Origin: Paracoccus fistulariae
Lineage (GTDB): Bacteria > Pseudomonadota > Alphaproteobacteria > Rhodobacterales > Rhodobacteraceae
Length of the DNA stretch: 64,000 nt
Assembly (NCBI RefSeq): GCF_028553785.1
Contig: NZ_CP067136.1
Span: forward strand, 3,098,501-3,162,500
Direction of reading: 5' to 3'
Under the pieces are notes generated by a model. The model worked only from the letters and a program-made list of their open reading frames with translations, searched no databases and was not told the origin of the DNA. This document shows positions 13,913-27,400 of the stretch, one piece after another. The translations under genes and the position numbers were made by a program. Every line of letters begins with the position of its first letter. Position 1 is the stretch's first letter.

Positions 13913-14431
13913 ATGACAGATATTCCCACCCTGACAACGACGCGCCTGATCCTGCGACCGATGCGGGCAGATGACTGGCCGGATTTTTATCGCTTTCTCG
14001 CCTCGGACCGCGCGATCCATATGGGCGGTCCGTTTTCGAAGGCGCAGGCCTGGCGCATGTTTTGCGCCGATCATGCGCAATGGGATCTGTTTGGCTGCGG
14101 CGCCCTGATGATCCGGCACCGCGATGGCGATGCGGCGGTCGGACAGGTCGGGATCAACTTTGGCCCGCTCTTTCCGGAATATGAGCTTGGCTGGCTGCTT
14201 TATCCCGGGATGGAGGGGCAGGGGATCGCCTGCGAGGCCGCCCGCGCCCTGCGTGACTGGGCCCGCGATGCCCGCCGCCTGTCCACATTGGTCAGCTATG
14301 TCGATCCGGAGAACCTGCGCTCGCGCCGTCTGGCGGAACGGCTGGGCGCGGTGCCGGACCCGGAGGCCCCACGTCAGGAGGCGTCGGATCTGGTCTATCG
14401 CCATTACGGCACACGCAGCGCGGCACCCTAA
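13913..14431 (+). CDS. GNAT family N-acetyltransferase, RimJ/RimL-like
   Basis: The 172-residue acetyltransferase of the RimJ/RimL branch opens with the hallmark LTTTRLILRPMRADDW (residues 7-22). The acetyl-CoA-binding segment lies near YPGMEGQGIACEAARALRDW (about 97-116), where a Q/RxxGxG/A pattern is expected and is partly kept. NLRSRRLAERLGA closes the fold. Members acetylate N-termini of ribosomal proteins or small molecules; the substrate here is unknown. It lies just after the rpoC terminator and is not clearly in an operon with the next gene, 74 bases on. Confidence 0.85.
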   Translation: MTDIPTLTTTRLILRPMRADDWPDFYRFLASDRAIHMGGPFSKAQAWRMFCADHAQWDLFGCGALMIRHRDGDAAVGQVGINFGPLFPEYELGWLLYPGMEGQGIACEAARALRDWARDARRLSTLVSYVDPENLRSRRLAERLGAVPDPEAPRQEASDLVYRHYGTRSAAP

Positions 14432-14505
14432 AACTTCAGATCGGGCCTTGCGAAGCGCGGATCAGCTTCATAACCCTTGGCGTATCACGTCTTTGGTGAG
14501 ACTGC

Positions 14506-15444
14506 ATGCGCGCCCCTCTTATCTCTCCGATCCGGCGGATGCGTCCGGTATCGATGCGTCCCGAACCGCCACAGGCGGGCGAGAACCTGCGCGGTGCGGG
14601 GCTGATGACGCTGTCGATGGTCAGCTTTGCCAGCAATGACACGGTGATGAAATTCGTCACGCAAGAGATGCCGCTGTATCAGGCGATCTTTCTGCGCGGC
14701 CTTGTGGTGGTGATTTTCCTGATCGCGCTGGCCTATCGCAAGGGTGGCAGGCTGCGGCGGCCCCAGGGGAAGGATCGCGGCCGGATGGCCCTGCGCGTGG
14801 TCGGAGAGGTCGGATCGACGATCCTGTTCCTGAATGCGCTGCAGCATATGGCGATTGGCGATCTGTCGGCGATCATGCAGTCGTTGCCGCTGGTGGTTAT
14901 GGTGGCGGCGGCGATCTTTCTGGGTGAAAGCCTGGGCTGGCGGCGAACGCTGGCGGCGCTTGTCGGGCTGATCGGGGTGCTGATCATCCTGCGCCCCGGC
15001 GGCGAAAGCTTCGGGATCTGGTCGCTGACGGCAATTGGCGCGATGCTGATGGTGACGCTGCGCGACCTGTCCACGCGCCGCTTCAGCGCGCAGGTGACGA
15101 CCACCACCGTCTCGTTCTATGCAGCCTGTGCCGTGCTTCTGACCGGCGCGGTCGGGATGGCGTTTCAGGGATGGGTCACGCCCAGCCTGTCGCAGCTTGG
15201 CCTGCTGCTGCTGTCCGGGGCCTTTCTGACCGTCGGCTATCTCAGCGCGGTCAGCGCCATGCGCATCGGCGAGATTTCCTATGTTGCGCCATTCCGCTAT
15301 ACCTCGCTGCTGGTGGCGATCATCGCCGGGCTGCTGGTCTTTGGCGAATGGCCCGATTTGTGGACATGGGTCGGGGCCGGTCTGGTCGTCAGCGCGGGCA
15401 TCTATACGATCCTTCGGGAATCGCAATTGGGGTGGAGACGCTGA
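14506..15444 (+). CDS. DMT superfamily (EamA) transporter
   Basis: The 312-residue integral membrane protein has two EamA repeats, roughly residues 30-165 and 175-305, giving ten predicted spans. The first repeat begins GAGLMTLSMVSFASNDTVMKFV and includes VMVAAAIFLGESLGWRR; the second includes SYVAPFRYTSLLVAIIAGLLVFGEWP, with the typical Glu of these carriers. Substrates in this family range from amino acids to metabolites, and none can be assigned. The stop overlaps the start of the next gene (TGATG at 15442), so the two are translationally coupled. Confidence 0.88.
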   Translation: MRAPLISPIRRMRPVSMRPEPPQAGENLRGAGLMTLSMVSFASNDTVMKFVTQEMPLYQAIFLRGLVVVIFLIALAYRKGGRLRRPQGKDRGRMALRVVGEVGSTILFLNALQHMAIGDLSAIMQSLPLVVMVAAAIFLGESLGWRRTLAALVGLIGVLIILRPGGESFGIWSLTAIGAMLMVTLRDLSTRRFSAQVTTTTVSFYAACAVLLTGAVGMAFQGWVTPSLSQLGLLLLSGAFLTVGYLSAVSAMRIGEISYVAPFRYTSLLVAIIAGLLVFGEWPDLWTWVGAGLVVSAGIYTILRESQLGWRR

Positions 15445-16259
15445 TGCGTGTGCAGATGCTGGGCCTGTGCCGGTTTTCCTATGTCGGGCTGCGCGGCTAT
15501 CAGGTCGAACATGACAGCGTCGCGGCCCGGCGGGATTATCTGTATGATCCGCAGCGTCTGGCGCGGCGGTGGCTGTGGTTCACGAAGGTCGCCTTGCCCG
15601 CATGGCAGGCGCAGACCGACCCGGACTTTACGCTGGTGGTGATGACCGGCCCCGATCTGCCCGATCCCTATCTGTCGGGCCTGCGCGATCTGGCCCGGCA
15701 GATCCCGCAGCTGAAACTGGAGCTGATCCCGCCGATGGACTACCATCTGGCGGCCTGCAAAGAGGCGGTCCTGCCCCATATCGACCACTCGGCCGATGTG
15801 ATCGGGCATTTCCGCCATGACGACGACGATGCCGTCGCCTTTGATTACGTCGCCGCGACGCGCAAGGATTTCAACCGGGTCAAGGCGCTGTGGAAAACGA
15901 CAGAACGTCTGTCGCTGGATTATGCGCGCGGGCTGATGCTGAAGGCCGGGCCTGATGGCGTCAGTCTGACGCCGCGCATCTGTCACAATATGGGGGTGGC
16001 GCTGACCATCTTCCTGCGGCCGGACGTGCCAGAGACGGCCTTGAACTATGATCATTCCAAACTACCTCTGTGGATGCCGGGCGTGGCTGTGACGAAACCG
16101 CTGATGTTCATCCGCTCGATCCATCGCGACAGCGATTCCGGCGATATGGGGCCGGGACTGCCCTGGGATGTGAAGGGTCAGCAGCTTGAACGGCAGTTGC
16201 AGCGTCGTTTCGGATTCACGCTGGACGGGTTGAACGATCTGGCACGCCAACTGGGCTGA
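15444..16259 (+). CDS. Putative rhamnosyl transferase family protein
   Basis: The 271-residue protein resembles the putative rhamnosyl transferase family. It opens MLGLCRFSYVGLRGYQVEHD, has the QTDPDFTLVVMTG block (about 54-66) and a DDDD acidic run (FRHDDDDAVAFDYV, about 121-134) that would bind metal and nucleotide sugar. The ending around HSKLPLWMPGV and MFIRSIHRD is also typical. No signal peptide or transmembrane span is seen. ATG 15444 overlaps the transporter stop. Donor and acceptor sugars are unknown, and the family name is a prediction rather than a proven activity. Confidence 0.82.
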   Translation: MRVQMLGLCRFSYVGLRGYQVEHDSVAARRDYLYDPQRLARRWLWFTKVALPAWQAQTDPDFTLVVMTGPDLPDPYLSGLRDLARQIPQLKLELIPPMDYHLAACKEAVLPHIDHSADVIGHFRHDDDDAVAFDYVAATRKDFNRVKALWKTTERLSLDYARGLMLKAGPDGVSLTPRICHNMGVALTIFLRPDVPETALNYDHSKLPLWMPGVAVTKPLMFIRSIHRDSDSGDMGPGLPWDVKGQQLERQLQRRFGFTLDGLNDLARQLG

Positions 16260-16288
16260 CGGGGCACATGGCCGCGGCCCGGCCCATG

Positions 16289-16317
16289 TTGACAGATCGG
16301 TGATTCACACATATATG
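16289..16317 (+). promoter_or_regulatory. Promoter of the str operon
   Basis: TTGACA (16289-16294), 17 bp and TATATG (16312-16317) form a near-consensus sigma-70 promoter 30 bases after the preceding gene. It gives rpsL a leader of about 205 bases. That leader contains a CCCC-AATC-GGGG hairpin at about 16420-16431 followed by T- and G-rich sequence, possibly regulatory. Confidence 0.75.
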
Positions 16318-16529
16318 CCGCACACCCGTCGCAATCCTGCGCCGGGAAAACCAGAACCTTTTCGGTCACGATCCGGGCAAAATTTGTCCCCGATCCTCTG
16401 GAAAATAAGCTCGTCCACCCCAATCGGGGACGGATGGGTTTTGGGCTTTTTGCGATTCGCGCAACTGGCCGTCGAGAAGTGGCGCAGTCATCGACTGCGA
16501 GTATTGACGAAAGCAAGACGGGGAACCGA

Positions 16530-16901
16530 ATGCCGACGATCCAACAGCTGATCCGCAAACCGCGGCAGCCCAAAGTGCAGCGCTCGAAGTCGCAGCACCT
16601 CCAAGGATGCCCGCAAAAGCGCGGCGTCTGCACGCGCGTCTACACAACGACGCCGAAGAAACCGAACTCGGCTATGCGTAAGGTCGCCAAGGTGCGCCTG
16701 ACGAATGGCTTCGAGGTCATTTCCTACATCCCGGGCGAAAAGCACAACCTGCAAGAGCACAGCGTTGTTCTGATCCGTGGCGGTCGTGTGAAAGACCTTC
16801 CGGGTGTCCGTTACCACATCCTGCGCGGTGTGCTGGATACCCAAGGCGTCAAAGACCGTCGTCAGCGTCGTTCGAAATACGGCGCCAAGCGTCCGAAGTA
16901 A
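16530..16901 (+). CDS. rpsL: 30S ribosomal protein S12
   Basis: The 123-residue S12 monitors codon-anticodon pairing in the decoding centre. The conserved [10 protein letters not shown] (40-49) and [13 protein letters not shown] (84-96) loops carry K43 and K88, the residues whose changes usually give streptomycin resistance, so the allele is wild type. The start is ATG 16530; the frame continues upstream but without S12 similarity. rpsG begins 12 bases after the stop. Confidence 0.99.
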   Translation: MPTIQQLIRKPRQPKVQRSKSQHLQGCPQKRGVCTRVYTTTPKKPNSAMRKVAKVRLTNGFEVISYIPGEKHNLQEHSVVLIRGGRVKDLPGVRYHILRGVLDTQGVKDRRQRRSKYGAKRPK

Positions 16902-16913
16902 GGAGAGGCCTCC

Positions 16914-17384
16914 ATGTCACGTCGTCACGCCGCTGAGAAGCGCGAAGTGCTGCCCGACGCCAAATATGGCGATCGCGTCATCACGAAATTCATGAACAAC
17001 CTGATGGTTGATGGGAAGAAATCGGCCGCCGAGCGGATCGTCTATAACGCGCTGGAGCGTGTTGAAGGCCGCCTGAAGCGCGAGCCGGTCGAGATCTTCC
17101 ACGAAGCCCTGGACAATGTGAAGCCTTCGGTCGAAGTGCGTTCGCGTCGTGTGGGCGGTGCCACCTATCAGGTTCCGGTCGAGGTTCGCCCGACCCGCCG
17201 TGAGGCGCTGGCCATCCGCTGGCTCATCACCGCTGCGAAGAACCGCAACGAAAACACCATGGAAGAGCGCCTTGCTGGCGAGCTGGCCGATGCCGTCAAT
17301 GGCCGCGGCACCGCCGTCAAGAAGCGCGAAGATACCCACAAGATGGCCGACGCCAACAAAGCGTTCAGCCATTATCGCTGGTAA
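16914..17384 (+). CDS. rpsG: 30S ribosomal protein S7
   Basis: The 156-residue S7 nucleates assembly of the 30S head and contacts the E-site tRNA and mRNA exit. Family features include the opening [31 protein letters not shown] (about 24-43) and the [17 protein letters not shown] beta-hairpin region (about 79-95). Length matches other Alphaproteobacteria. AAGGAGAGG lies upstream of ATG 16914. fusA starts 18 bases after its stop. Confidence 0.99.
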   Translation: MSRRHAAEKREVLPDAKYGDRVITKFMNNLMVDGKKSAAERIVYNALERVEGRLKREPVEIFHEALDNVKPSVEVRSRRVGGATYQVPVEVRPTRREALAIRWLITAAKNRNENTMEERLAGELADAVNGRGTAVKKREDTHKMADANKAFSHYRW

Positions 17385-17402
17385 CCGGAAGGAAGGCCCT
17401 TA

Positions 17403-19526
<2,124 letters not shown>

Positions 19527-19533
19527 TCAAGGC

Positions 19534-19590
19534 GGTGCGCAGGCAACTGCGCACCCTACCATCCCTGTAGGGTGCGTGCTTGCACGCACC
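19534..19590 (+). repeat. Paired palindromes in the fusA-tuf gap with an alternative pairing
   Basis: Hairpin 1 is GGTGCGCAG-GCAA-CTGCGCACC (19534-19555). Hairpin 2 is GGTGCGTGC-TT-GCACGCACC (19571-19590). Between them CCCTAC (19554-19559) can pair with GTAGGG (19567-19572). This extends with flanking bases into a competing stem (TGCGCACCCTAC with GTAGGGTGCGTG, two mismatches or wobbles) that excludes both hairpins. A near-copy of hairpin 2 lies after tuf at 20795-20818. Such elements are typical of dispersed palindromic repeats; a regulatory role on tuf is speculative. Confidence 0.75.
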
Positions 19591-19610
19591 GTCACGAAAA
19601 GGAGCCAATT

Positions 19611-20786
<1,176 letters not shown>

Positions 20787-20794
20787 TCATCGGC

Positions 20795-20818
20795 GTAGGG
20801 TGCGTGCAAGCACGCACC
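20795..20818 (+). repeat. Palindromic repeat downstream of tuf
   Basis: GTAGG followed by GTGCGTGC-AA-GCACGCAC copies hairpin 2 upstream of tuf, with the same arms and the same 5' GTAGGG flank, differing at the two central bases (AA instead of TT). It starts eight bases after the tuf stop. Confidence 0.8.
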
Positions 20819-20830
20819 TTACCCAACATC

Positions 20831-20858
20831 AAGGCCCGTCCCGAAAGGGGCGGGCTTT
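20831..20858 (+). terminator. Intrinsic terminator of the str operon
   Basis: The stem AAGGCCCGTCCC / GGGGCGGGCTT with a GAAA tetraloop (one G-T pair) ends in CTTTCG, about 45 bases after tuf. The T-run is short but the hairpin is strong. It marks the end of str, so rpsJ is not co-transcribed. Confidence 0.7.
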
Positions 20859-21407
20859 CGCGTTCCCGCCAGCGGTCTGACATGAGAACCCGCGCTATAC
20901 CGTTCTGCTCAACGCCCGGGATCTGACCCTGATCGCCATCTGCCATATTGTCCGAGGCCTGGTGTCGCTGTCCGTCGGCGCTTGATTGCCCTGACCACCC
21001 GGCAGCTATCAGCGCTGCTTCGCCAAGCGTCCCAGAGTTGCGGGGCAGGGTATGCTTATCTGCTGATCATGCCGTATGTCGCGGTTGGCCACGTTACCTG
21101 CTTATCTCAACTCAAAGTCTGACAGGTCGACATCGCCGCAGAGAATGTCTTGGCGCGCGAATTTCCAAGTGCAGACAATAAAACACGAGAGTTTTAAAAT
21201 TTTTCCCTTATGATTTTAAATGGTAGGATCCCGTCGCCATTGCACCGGCGTTTCTTGCCAATGCATGCGGCTGCTCATGATCTGCTGATGACCGATCTCG
21301 ATTTATGCCACCTCTGCCAAGCCTGACCCGACAGATATTCCCGCCATATGGTTATTGCACAATAGCGACCCATATTCGCGACTGAAAACGATTTAACTGC
21401 CCGCCCG
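20859..21407 (+). other. Non-coding stretch between the str terminator and the IS element
   Basis: About 550 bases without a credible gene; short open frames here show neither family similarity nor ribosome-binding sites. The stretch becomes AT-rich at about 21175-21225 (runs such as GTTTTAAAATTTTTCCC), unlike the surrounding GC-rich DNA. It may be degraded foreign DNA, but nothing recognisable remains. Confidence 0.5.
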
Positions 21408-23095
21408 CCTGTCTTTAAAGTCACGTCCGGCCCTGACGGGTGGGGCGAATGATTGCAATATTACTCCCACATTCTCCAAGTAAGTCGCTGATTTCGCTGT
21501 CGTAATCGTGATATTTCGCATATAAATCATGGCGTTGACGGCTGCGAGGGGCGCGTTTCATGGATCACCTGGAGGGTGCGGGCTTGGCGCGGGGAGATCG
21601 GGTTGATTTCGACCGCCGTGTGCGTCTGGAGTTCCGTGGTGCGCAGATCAGTTCAGACGGTGGCCTGCTGGTGATGCGCGAGCTTGATGACGTGCTCGGC
21701 CTGTCCAATCTGGCGTCGGAGGCGCTGCGAGACAGCCGCACCGGGAAGAACACGCTCCATCGGCTTGACGGATTGTTCCGGCAATCGGTGTTCGGACGAC
21801 TGGCCGGATACGAGGATGTGAACGATGCCGACCGCTTGGCCCTCGATCCCGTGATGCGTCAGGTCGTTGGCGGCAGGGCCGTCGAGGCGCAAGCTGCTTC
21901 GGCATCGCAGATGGGACGGTTCGAGACCGAGACGCTGGCTCTGGCCGCGAACCGGGCGGCGCTGGCCGATCTGAACGGCCAATGGATCGACCGGTTTCAT
22001 GACCGCAACGGGTTGAAATACATCGTGCTGGACATGGACAGCTCGGTCAGCCCCACCCACGGCGATCAGGAAGGTACTGCCTGGAACGGGCATTTCGACT
22101 GCACCTGCTATCACCCCATCTTCTTGTTCAACCAGTTTGGCATGCTGGAGCGCTGCGCCCTGCGTAACGGCAATGTCCACAGCGCCGATGGCTGGCGGGA
22201 TGTCCTTGATCCCGTCATTGCCCGATATGCTGGCCGCGACCTTGGTGGACGCTTCTTCCGGGCCGACGCTGCCTACGCGATCCCCGCGATCTATATGCGG
22301 CTGGAAGAAGCCAGGTTCTTCTACGCCATCCGTCTGCCCGCCAACGCCGTCTTGCGCGAGAAGATCGCGCATCGGCTGACACGGCCCGTGGGACGGCCTT
22401 CGCTGACCAAGGTCAAACGGTTCTTCGAGGACTTCGAGTATCAGGCGGCGTCCTGGGACAAGCCGCGCCGCGTCATCGCCAAGATCGAATGGCATCCGGG
22501 CGAGCTGTTCCCCAAAGTCGGCTTCATCGTCACCAACCTGCCGATGGAGCCAGACTGGGTGGTGAGGTTCTACAACCAGCGCGGCACCGCAGAGCAGCAC
22601 ATCAAGGAAGGCAAATATGCCTTTCGCTGGACGCGGCTGTCATGCCGGAAGTTCCGGCACAACGAGGTGCGGCTGCAACTGCACGCGCTGGCCTACAACC
22701 TGGCAACCTTCCTGCGCTGCATCGAACTGCCCGAGGCCATGGCGGACTGGTCGTTGACCAGCCTGCAACTCAAGCTGATCAAGATCGGCGCCCGCGTCGT
22801 CCGCCACGCCCGCGCCATTACCTTCCAGTTGGCCGAGGTCGCCGTCACCGGCCCGATGGTGCGGGCCGTCCTTGCCGCCATCCGCCGTCTTCGAACGCCT
22901 CCGTCATGCGCATGACCACGATCCATGCCCAAGCTGAACGAAAGCGGCAGGACAGGTCCGTCTGCCGCGCGGAAAAGCGGCTCTGCCGGGCCAGAATGCT
23001 GCGGGTTCGAGGCTTGATCCACCCGACTTCGGCCGTTTGCGCGACGACAGACACCGCTCGGGGCGAAAAACGCTTGCCCAGCGAGCAAAATCAGG
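21408..23095 (+). mobile_element. IS1380-family insertion sequence (ends tentative)
   Basis: The element is defined by its transposase at 21560-22915. Candidate ends are CCTGTCTTT at 21408 and AAAATCAGG ending at 23095, which reads CCTGATTTT on the other strand. Both match the CCT-G/A start expected of IS1380-type inverted repeats, and the implied length of 1688 bp fits the family. The inverted repeats are short and imperfect, and no target duplication is visible (CCCG on the left, CGAT on the right), so the ends may be wrong or one end may have been rearranged. Confidence 0.55.
21560..22915 (+). CDS. IS1380-family transposase
   Basis: The 451-residue DDE transposase appears intact. The DDE residues are likely in VLDMDSSVSPTHGDQEG (about 155-171), in FRADAAYAIPAIY (about 233-245) and in YNQRGTAEQHIKEGKYAFRW (about 338-357), which matches the family's C-terminal Glu block. 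ATG 21560 is preceded by GCGAGGGGCG. Length is normal for the family and no frameshift is seen, so the element could still be active. It lies between tuf and rpsJ, next to the cargo genes. Confidence 0.93.
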   Translation: MDHLEGAGLARGDRVDFDRRVRLEFRGAQISSDGGLLVMRELDDVLGLSNLASEALRDSRTGKNTLHRLDGLFRQSVFGRLAGYEDVNDADRLALDPVMRQVVGGRAVEAQAASASQMGRFETETLALAANRAALADLNGQWIDRFHDRNGLKYIVLDMDSSVSPTHGDQEGTAWNGHFDCTCYHPIFLFNQFGMLERCALRNGNVHSADGWRDVLDPVIARYAGRDLGGRFFRADAAYAIPAIYMRLEEARFFYAIRLPANAVLREKIAHRLTRPVGRPSLTKVKRFFEDFEYQAASWDKPRRVIAKIEWHPGELFPKVGFIVTNLPMEPDWVVRFYNQRGTAEQHIKEGKYAFRWTRLSCRKFRHNEVRLQLHALAYNLATFLRCIELPEAMADWSLTSLQLKLIKIGARVVRHARAITFQLAEVAVTGPMVRAVLAAIRRLRTPPSCA

Positions 23096-23344
23096 CGATC
23101 TTGAAGTCAAGCGGCAGGCCACTTGGGGAATGTCGGCTGAAACTCTGAGCATTGGAAAGGTTGAGTCTTCCTGGCAGCACCTTGATTGGGTCCACATATC
23201 GCGACTGCGTCCCGCTGCTTCGACTTTTTCCGAACACCAGACGCTGCGCTTGACTAGGCACATAGCTGGGCAGGCTCCTGTGACATTTTCCGTTCAAAAC
23301 CGGCCATGCCATCTGGCGACGATCCATGCACGAAGGCTACTTTT
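22916..23344 (+). other. Non-coding stretch from transposase to the efflux operon
   Basis: The first 180 bases probably belong to the right part of the IS element. The remaining 250 bases lead to the efflux genes. TTGACT at 23250 has no -10 at a proper distance. No regulator gene such as a TetR is present, and no terminator-like hairpin was noticed. Confidence 0.5.
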
Positions 23345-24445
23345 ATGAAATTCAATATCTCTGCGGTCATTTCCCTGACGCTTCTGGCGTCTTTGTCTCC
23401 AGCATTCGCACAGGTGGGCGATCCGGGCGAAAGCCTGCGCCCGGCCAAATTGATGGTCCTGGAAGAGGCCGCCGACTTCGTCGAGCGGCGGTTTTTCGGG
23501 CGAATCGCGGCCAGATCGACCGTTGATCTGTCCTTTCGGGCGGGCGGCCAGATTGAGGAACTGCCTATCCGACAAGGCCAGTTTGTCGAAGCGGGCACTC
23601 TTCTGGGACGACTTGATCGCGGTCCCTTCGAACGCGCCGTGAATGAGGCGCAGGTACAGCTTAATCAGGCCGAACGGCAGTTGGCACGTCTCAGTAAATT
23701 GGGGGCGGGCGTCGTAGCCCTAGCTGAAATCGAGAATGCCCAGAGCACACGTGACGTGGCACAGGTGGCCTATGAGGATGCATTGGACAGCCTGAACTAT
23801 GCCACGATGCAAGCTCCCTTCGACGCGCTCATCTCGCAGCGACTGGCGGATCAATATGCGACAGTTGCGGCGGGCGAACCCGTCGTTCGAGCACATGACA
23901 TGAGCGAAATCCAGGTTCACATTCAGGTGCCGGAAATCCTGTTCCGCCAGTTCGGCGGCCAGCTGGAGTTTCAGGCCAGCGCGCAGATGGTCGTCGACGG
24001 CCCTCTTTATCCATTGGAATACCGCGAGCTGACCGCCGAGGCTGCCGAAGCGGGCCAGACCTATCGCGTAGCCTTCGCGTTCGGCGAGGATCAGCCCGAA
24101 AATCTGTTGCCGGGGGCCTCGGCCACGGTTCAGGTCACCGTCCAGCGCCCGGGCTCGGACAGCGTCGTGACGCTGCCGGCCAGTGCGCTGCGCTATGCGC
24201 CCGATGGCCGCCCTCAGGTGCTGGTTTATCGCCCCGATGACGCCGACCCCGATCGCGGCACGCTGGCCAGTCGCAGCGTCACGATCGAACCCGCCGGGGG
24301 CACCAGGTTTTACATGCTGGACGGTCCCGAGCCGGGCGTGACCATCGTCGCCTCGGGCGCGGCGATGCTGGCTGACGGGACGCGGGTAGGCCGCTTTACT
24401 GGTCTGTCCAACGACAATGGTCCTACGCCCGAGGCGTCGCAATGA
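23345..24445 (+). CDS. RND efflux periplasmic adaptor (membrane fusion protein)
   Basis: The 366-residue adaptor links an inner-membrane RND pump to an outer-membrane channel. The signal peptide MKFNISAVISLTLLASLSPAFA is cleaved after about residue 22. Next come the biotinyl-lipoyl half-motif (FRAGGQIEELPIRQGQFVEA), a helical hairpin (about 80-130, EAQVQLNQAERQLARLSKLG), the second lipoyl half (YATMQAPFDALISQR) and beta-barrel and membrane-proximal domains to the end. ATG 23345 follows GAAGG; an in-frame ATG at 23306 would bury the signal peptide. The stop overlaps the permease start (ATGA at 24442). Confidence 0.93.
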   Translation: MKFNISAVISLTLLASLSPAFAQVGDPGESLRPAKLMVLEEAADFVERRFFGRIAARSTVDLSFRAGGQIEELPIRQGQFVEAGTLLGRLDRGPFERAVNEAQVQLNQAERQLARLSKLGAGVVALAEIENAQSTRDVAQVAYEDALDSLNYATMQAPFDALISQRLADQYATVAAGEPVVRAHDMSEIQVHIQVPEILFRQFGGQLEFQASAQMVVDGPLYPLEYRELTAEAAEAGQTYRVAFAFGEDQPENLLPGASATVQVTVQRPGSDSVVTLPASALRYAPDGRPQVLVYRPDDADPDRGTLASRSVTIEPAGGTRFYMLDGPEPGVTIVASGAAMLADGTRVGRFTGLSNDNGPTPEASQ

Positions 24446-27400
24446 ACCTAGCACGTAAGGCGATCGACGCGCCGCTTCTGACTTGGCTTTTGATTCTCGG
24501 CTGCCTTCTGGGCGGCCTGTGGGGGTATGCGACCGTAGGCCGGCTGGAGGACCCGAGCTTTACCATCAAGCAGGCGGTGGTGATCACCTCCTATCCCGGG
24601 GCCTCGGCGGAACAGGTCGCCCGCGAGGTCAGCGAGCCCCTAGAATCCGCGATCCAGCAGATGGCCTCGCTGGACACGGTGACCTCGTCGAACAAGCCCG
24701 GCTCATCGCGCATCGATGTCGAAATCCTGTCTACGGTCAGTGGGGCCGAGCTGCCGCAGGTCTGGGACGAGCTGCGCAACCGCGTGGCCGATGCCCAATT
24801 GCCCGAAGGCGCGAACCTGCCGGTCGTAAACGACGATTTCGGCGATGTGTTCGGGATCTTCATGGCGGTGACCGCGCCCGGGTTTTCGGATGCCGAGATC
24901 CACGAGATCTCGACCTATCTGCGGCGCGAGATCCTAACGGTCGAGGGCGTGTCGAATGTGGCCATCGCCGGTTTGCCGGAAGAGGCGGTCTATGTCATGC
25001 CAGACATGGCCATCGCATCCAATCTGGGTGTCCCGCCCGGCGCTTTGATCGACCAGATCAGCGCGGCGGCAGCCGTGTCACCCTCGGGGTCTTTGGCGGC
25101 GGACGGCAACCGCTTCGGGATCGACGTGCCGCGCGGCACCAACAGCGTCGATGCGCTGCGCGAGCTGACCGTGAACGTGGGAACCTCGGTATTTCAGATG
25201 ACCGACATCGCCACGGTCGAACGCGGTCGCGTTCCCACCCCGCGCGAAATCATCCGCTTTGACGGGCAAGAGGCGTTCACGCTTGGCATAGCGGGTGTGT
25301 CGTCGCAGAACATCGTCGATATCGGCATGCGCGTCGATGCCAAGATAGCCGAACTGTTGCGGGAGCTGCCCCATGGCGTGCAGCTCCACCCCATTTATCA
25401 GCAACATCTGGTCGTGGACGAATCCTCGTCCGCATTTCTGGTCAATTTGGCGATGTCGGTGGCGCTGGTGGTGGTGGTGCTGGCGCTCTTTATGGGATGG
25501 CGGTCGGCGGTCGTCATCGGATCGACGCTGTTTCTGAACGTGATCGGAACGTTCTTCTTCATGTCGCTTGGCGGGATAGAAATGGAGCGGATCTCGCTTG
25601 GCGCGCTGATCATTGCGATGGGGATGCTGGTCGACAATTCGATTGTCTTGGCCGAATCGATGCAGATCAAGATGGCCTCGGGCAGCTCGTCCCGCGACGC
25701 CGCCGAGGATGGCGCGAAGCGGGTCCAGCTGCCGCTGCTGGGCGCGACGGTGATCGGCATCATGGCCTTTGCCGGCATCGGCCTGTCGCCGGATGCGACG
25801 GGCGAGTTCATGTTCTCGCTGTTCGCGGTGGTGGGGATCTCGCTGCTGCTGTCCTGGGTACTGGCGCTCACCGTCACGCCGCTTCTGGCCCATTACGTCT
25901 TCAAGCGCGGCAAGGGCGACGGTGAGGGTGGCGATTACAATGGCCCAGTCTTTCGGGCCTATCGCACGGTACTGGGTGGGGCGCTGAGGGCGCGCTGGCT
26001 GTTTCTGGCGGCGATGATCGTCATCACCGTGCTGTGCTTTCGCGGCTTTGCCTCGGTGCCCCAGCAGTTCTTTCCCGACAGCAGCACGCCGGTCTTTTAT
26101 GCGCATTACAAACTGCCGCAGGGCAGCGACATCCACAGCGTGTCGGACGACATGCGCAAGGCCGAGGAATGGTTGCTGCAGCGCGACGAGGTGACGTCGG
26201 TCGCGACCTTCGTAGGCTCGGGGGCGACGCGCTTCATGCTGACCTATTCCCCAGAAGAGGCGCTGCCCAGCTATGGCCATCTGATCATCCGTACCGCCAC
26301 GACCGAAACGATCCCGCGGCTGTTGGAGGATCTGAACGAATTTGGTCGCGAAACGCTGCTTGAGGGCGAGTTCCGGACCGAACGTCTGGCCTTTGGTCCC
26401 GGCGGCGGCGCGCCCATTCAGGCGCGGATTTCGGGGCCCGATCCAAAGGTTCTGCGCGCGCTGGCCGATCTGGTCAGCACCACGCTGACCCGGCAGGATG
26501 CGGGATTGATTGATATCCGGACTGACTGGCGCGAATACGAGCCCGTGCTGATCCCAGAATATGCCACGCAGCGCGCGCAGACGGCCGGGATTTCGCGCGC
26601 CGATCTGTCAGATGCCGCGCTGATGGCGACCGAGGGCCTGCCCGTCGCGATCTATCAGGAAGCCGACAGGCAGATCCCGATCCGCCTGCGCGGCAGCGGC
26701 GCCAATCCCGATCTCGCCCAGCAGATCGTCTATTCCGAGGCTGCCGAGGATTACGTCAGCATGGAGCAGCTGATCGAACGCGTTGGATGGGAGCCCCGCG
26801 ACACCCTTATCCAGCGCCGCGACCGGGTTCCGACGATCACGGTCGAGGCGGGGATCCCCACAGGGGGCAATGCATCCGATGTCTTTTCTACCATCCGCGC
26901 CCCGGTCGAGGCAATCACCATGCCCGATAGTTATGTCCTCGAATGGGGAGGGGAATATGAAAACAGCACCGACGCGCAACGCAGTCTGGGCCAGCAATTG
27001 CCGGCTTCACTTCTGATCATGGTGCTGATCTCGATCCTTTTGTTTGGCAAGCTGCGCCAGCCGCTGATCGTGTGGCTTCTGGTGCCCATGGCCGTCAACG
27101 GAGTGGTGATCGGTCTTCTCATCACCGGCCTGCCATTCTCCTTCACCGCGCTTCTGGGGCTGCTGTCACTGTCGGGGATGTTGCTGAAGAACGGCATCGT
27201 ATTGGTCGAGGAGATCGATCTGGTTCGGGCAGAGGGCATGCCCTTCCGAAAGGCGATCATTGAAGCATCGACATCAAGGCTGCGCCCGGTCGTGCTGGCG
27301 GCGGTCACCACAATCCTGGGGATGGCTCCGCTGTTGTGGGATCCATTCTTTGCCTCGATGTCGGTGACCATCATGGGCGGTCTGGCCTTCGCAACTATCC

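Noticed and set aside
20948..21181. 77-codon frame in the tuf-IS gap
   Set aside because: It is Cys/Arg/Pro-rich, without a ribosome-binding site or similarity, and lies in non-coding-looking DNA.
21404..23099. Target-site duplication of the IS1380 element
   Set aside because: The bases outside the proposed ends (CCCG and CGAT) do not match, so no duplication is claimed and the ends are left tentative.
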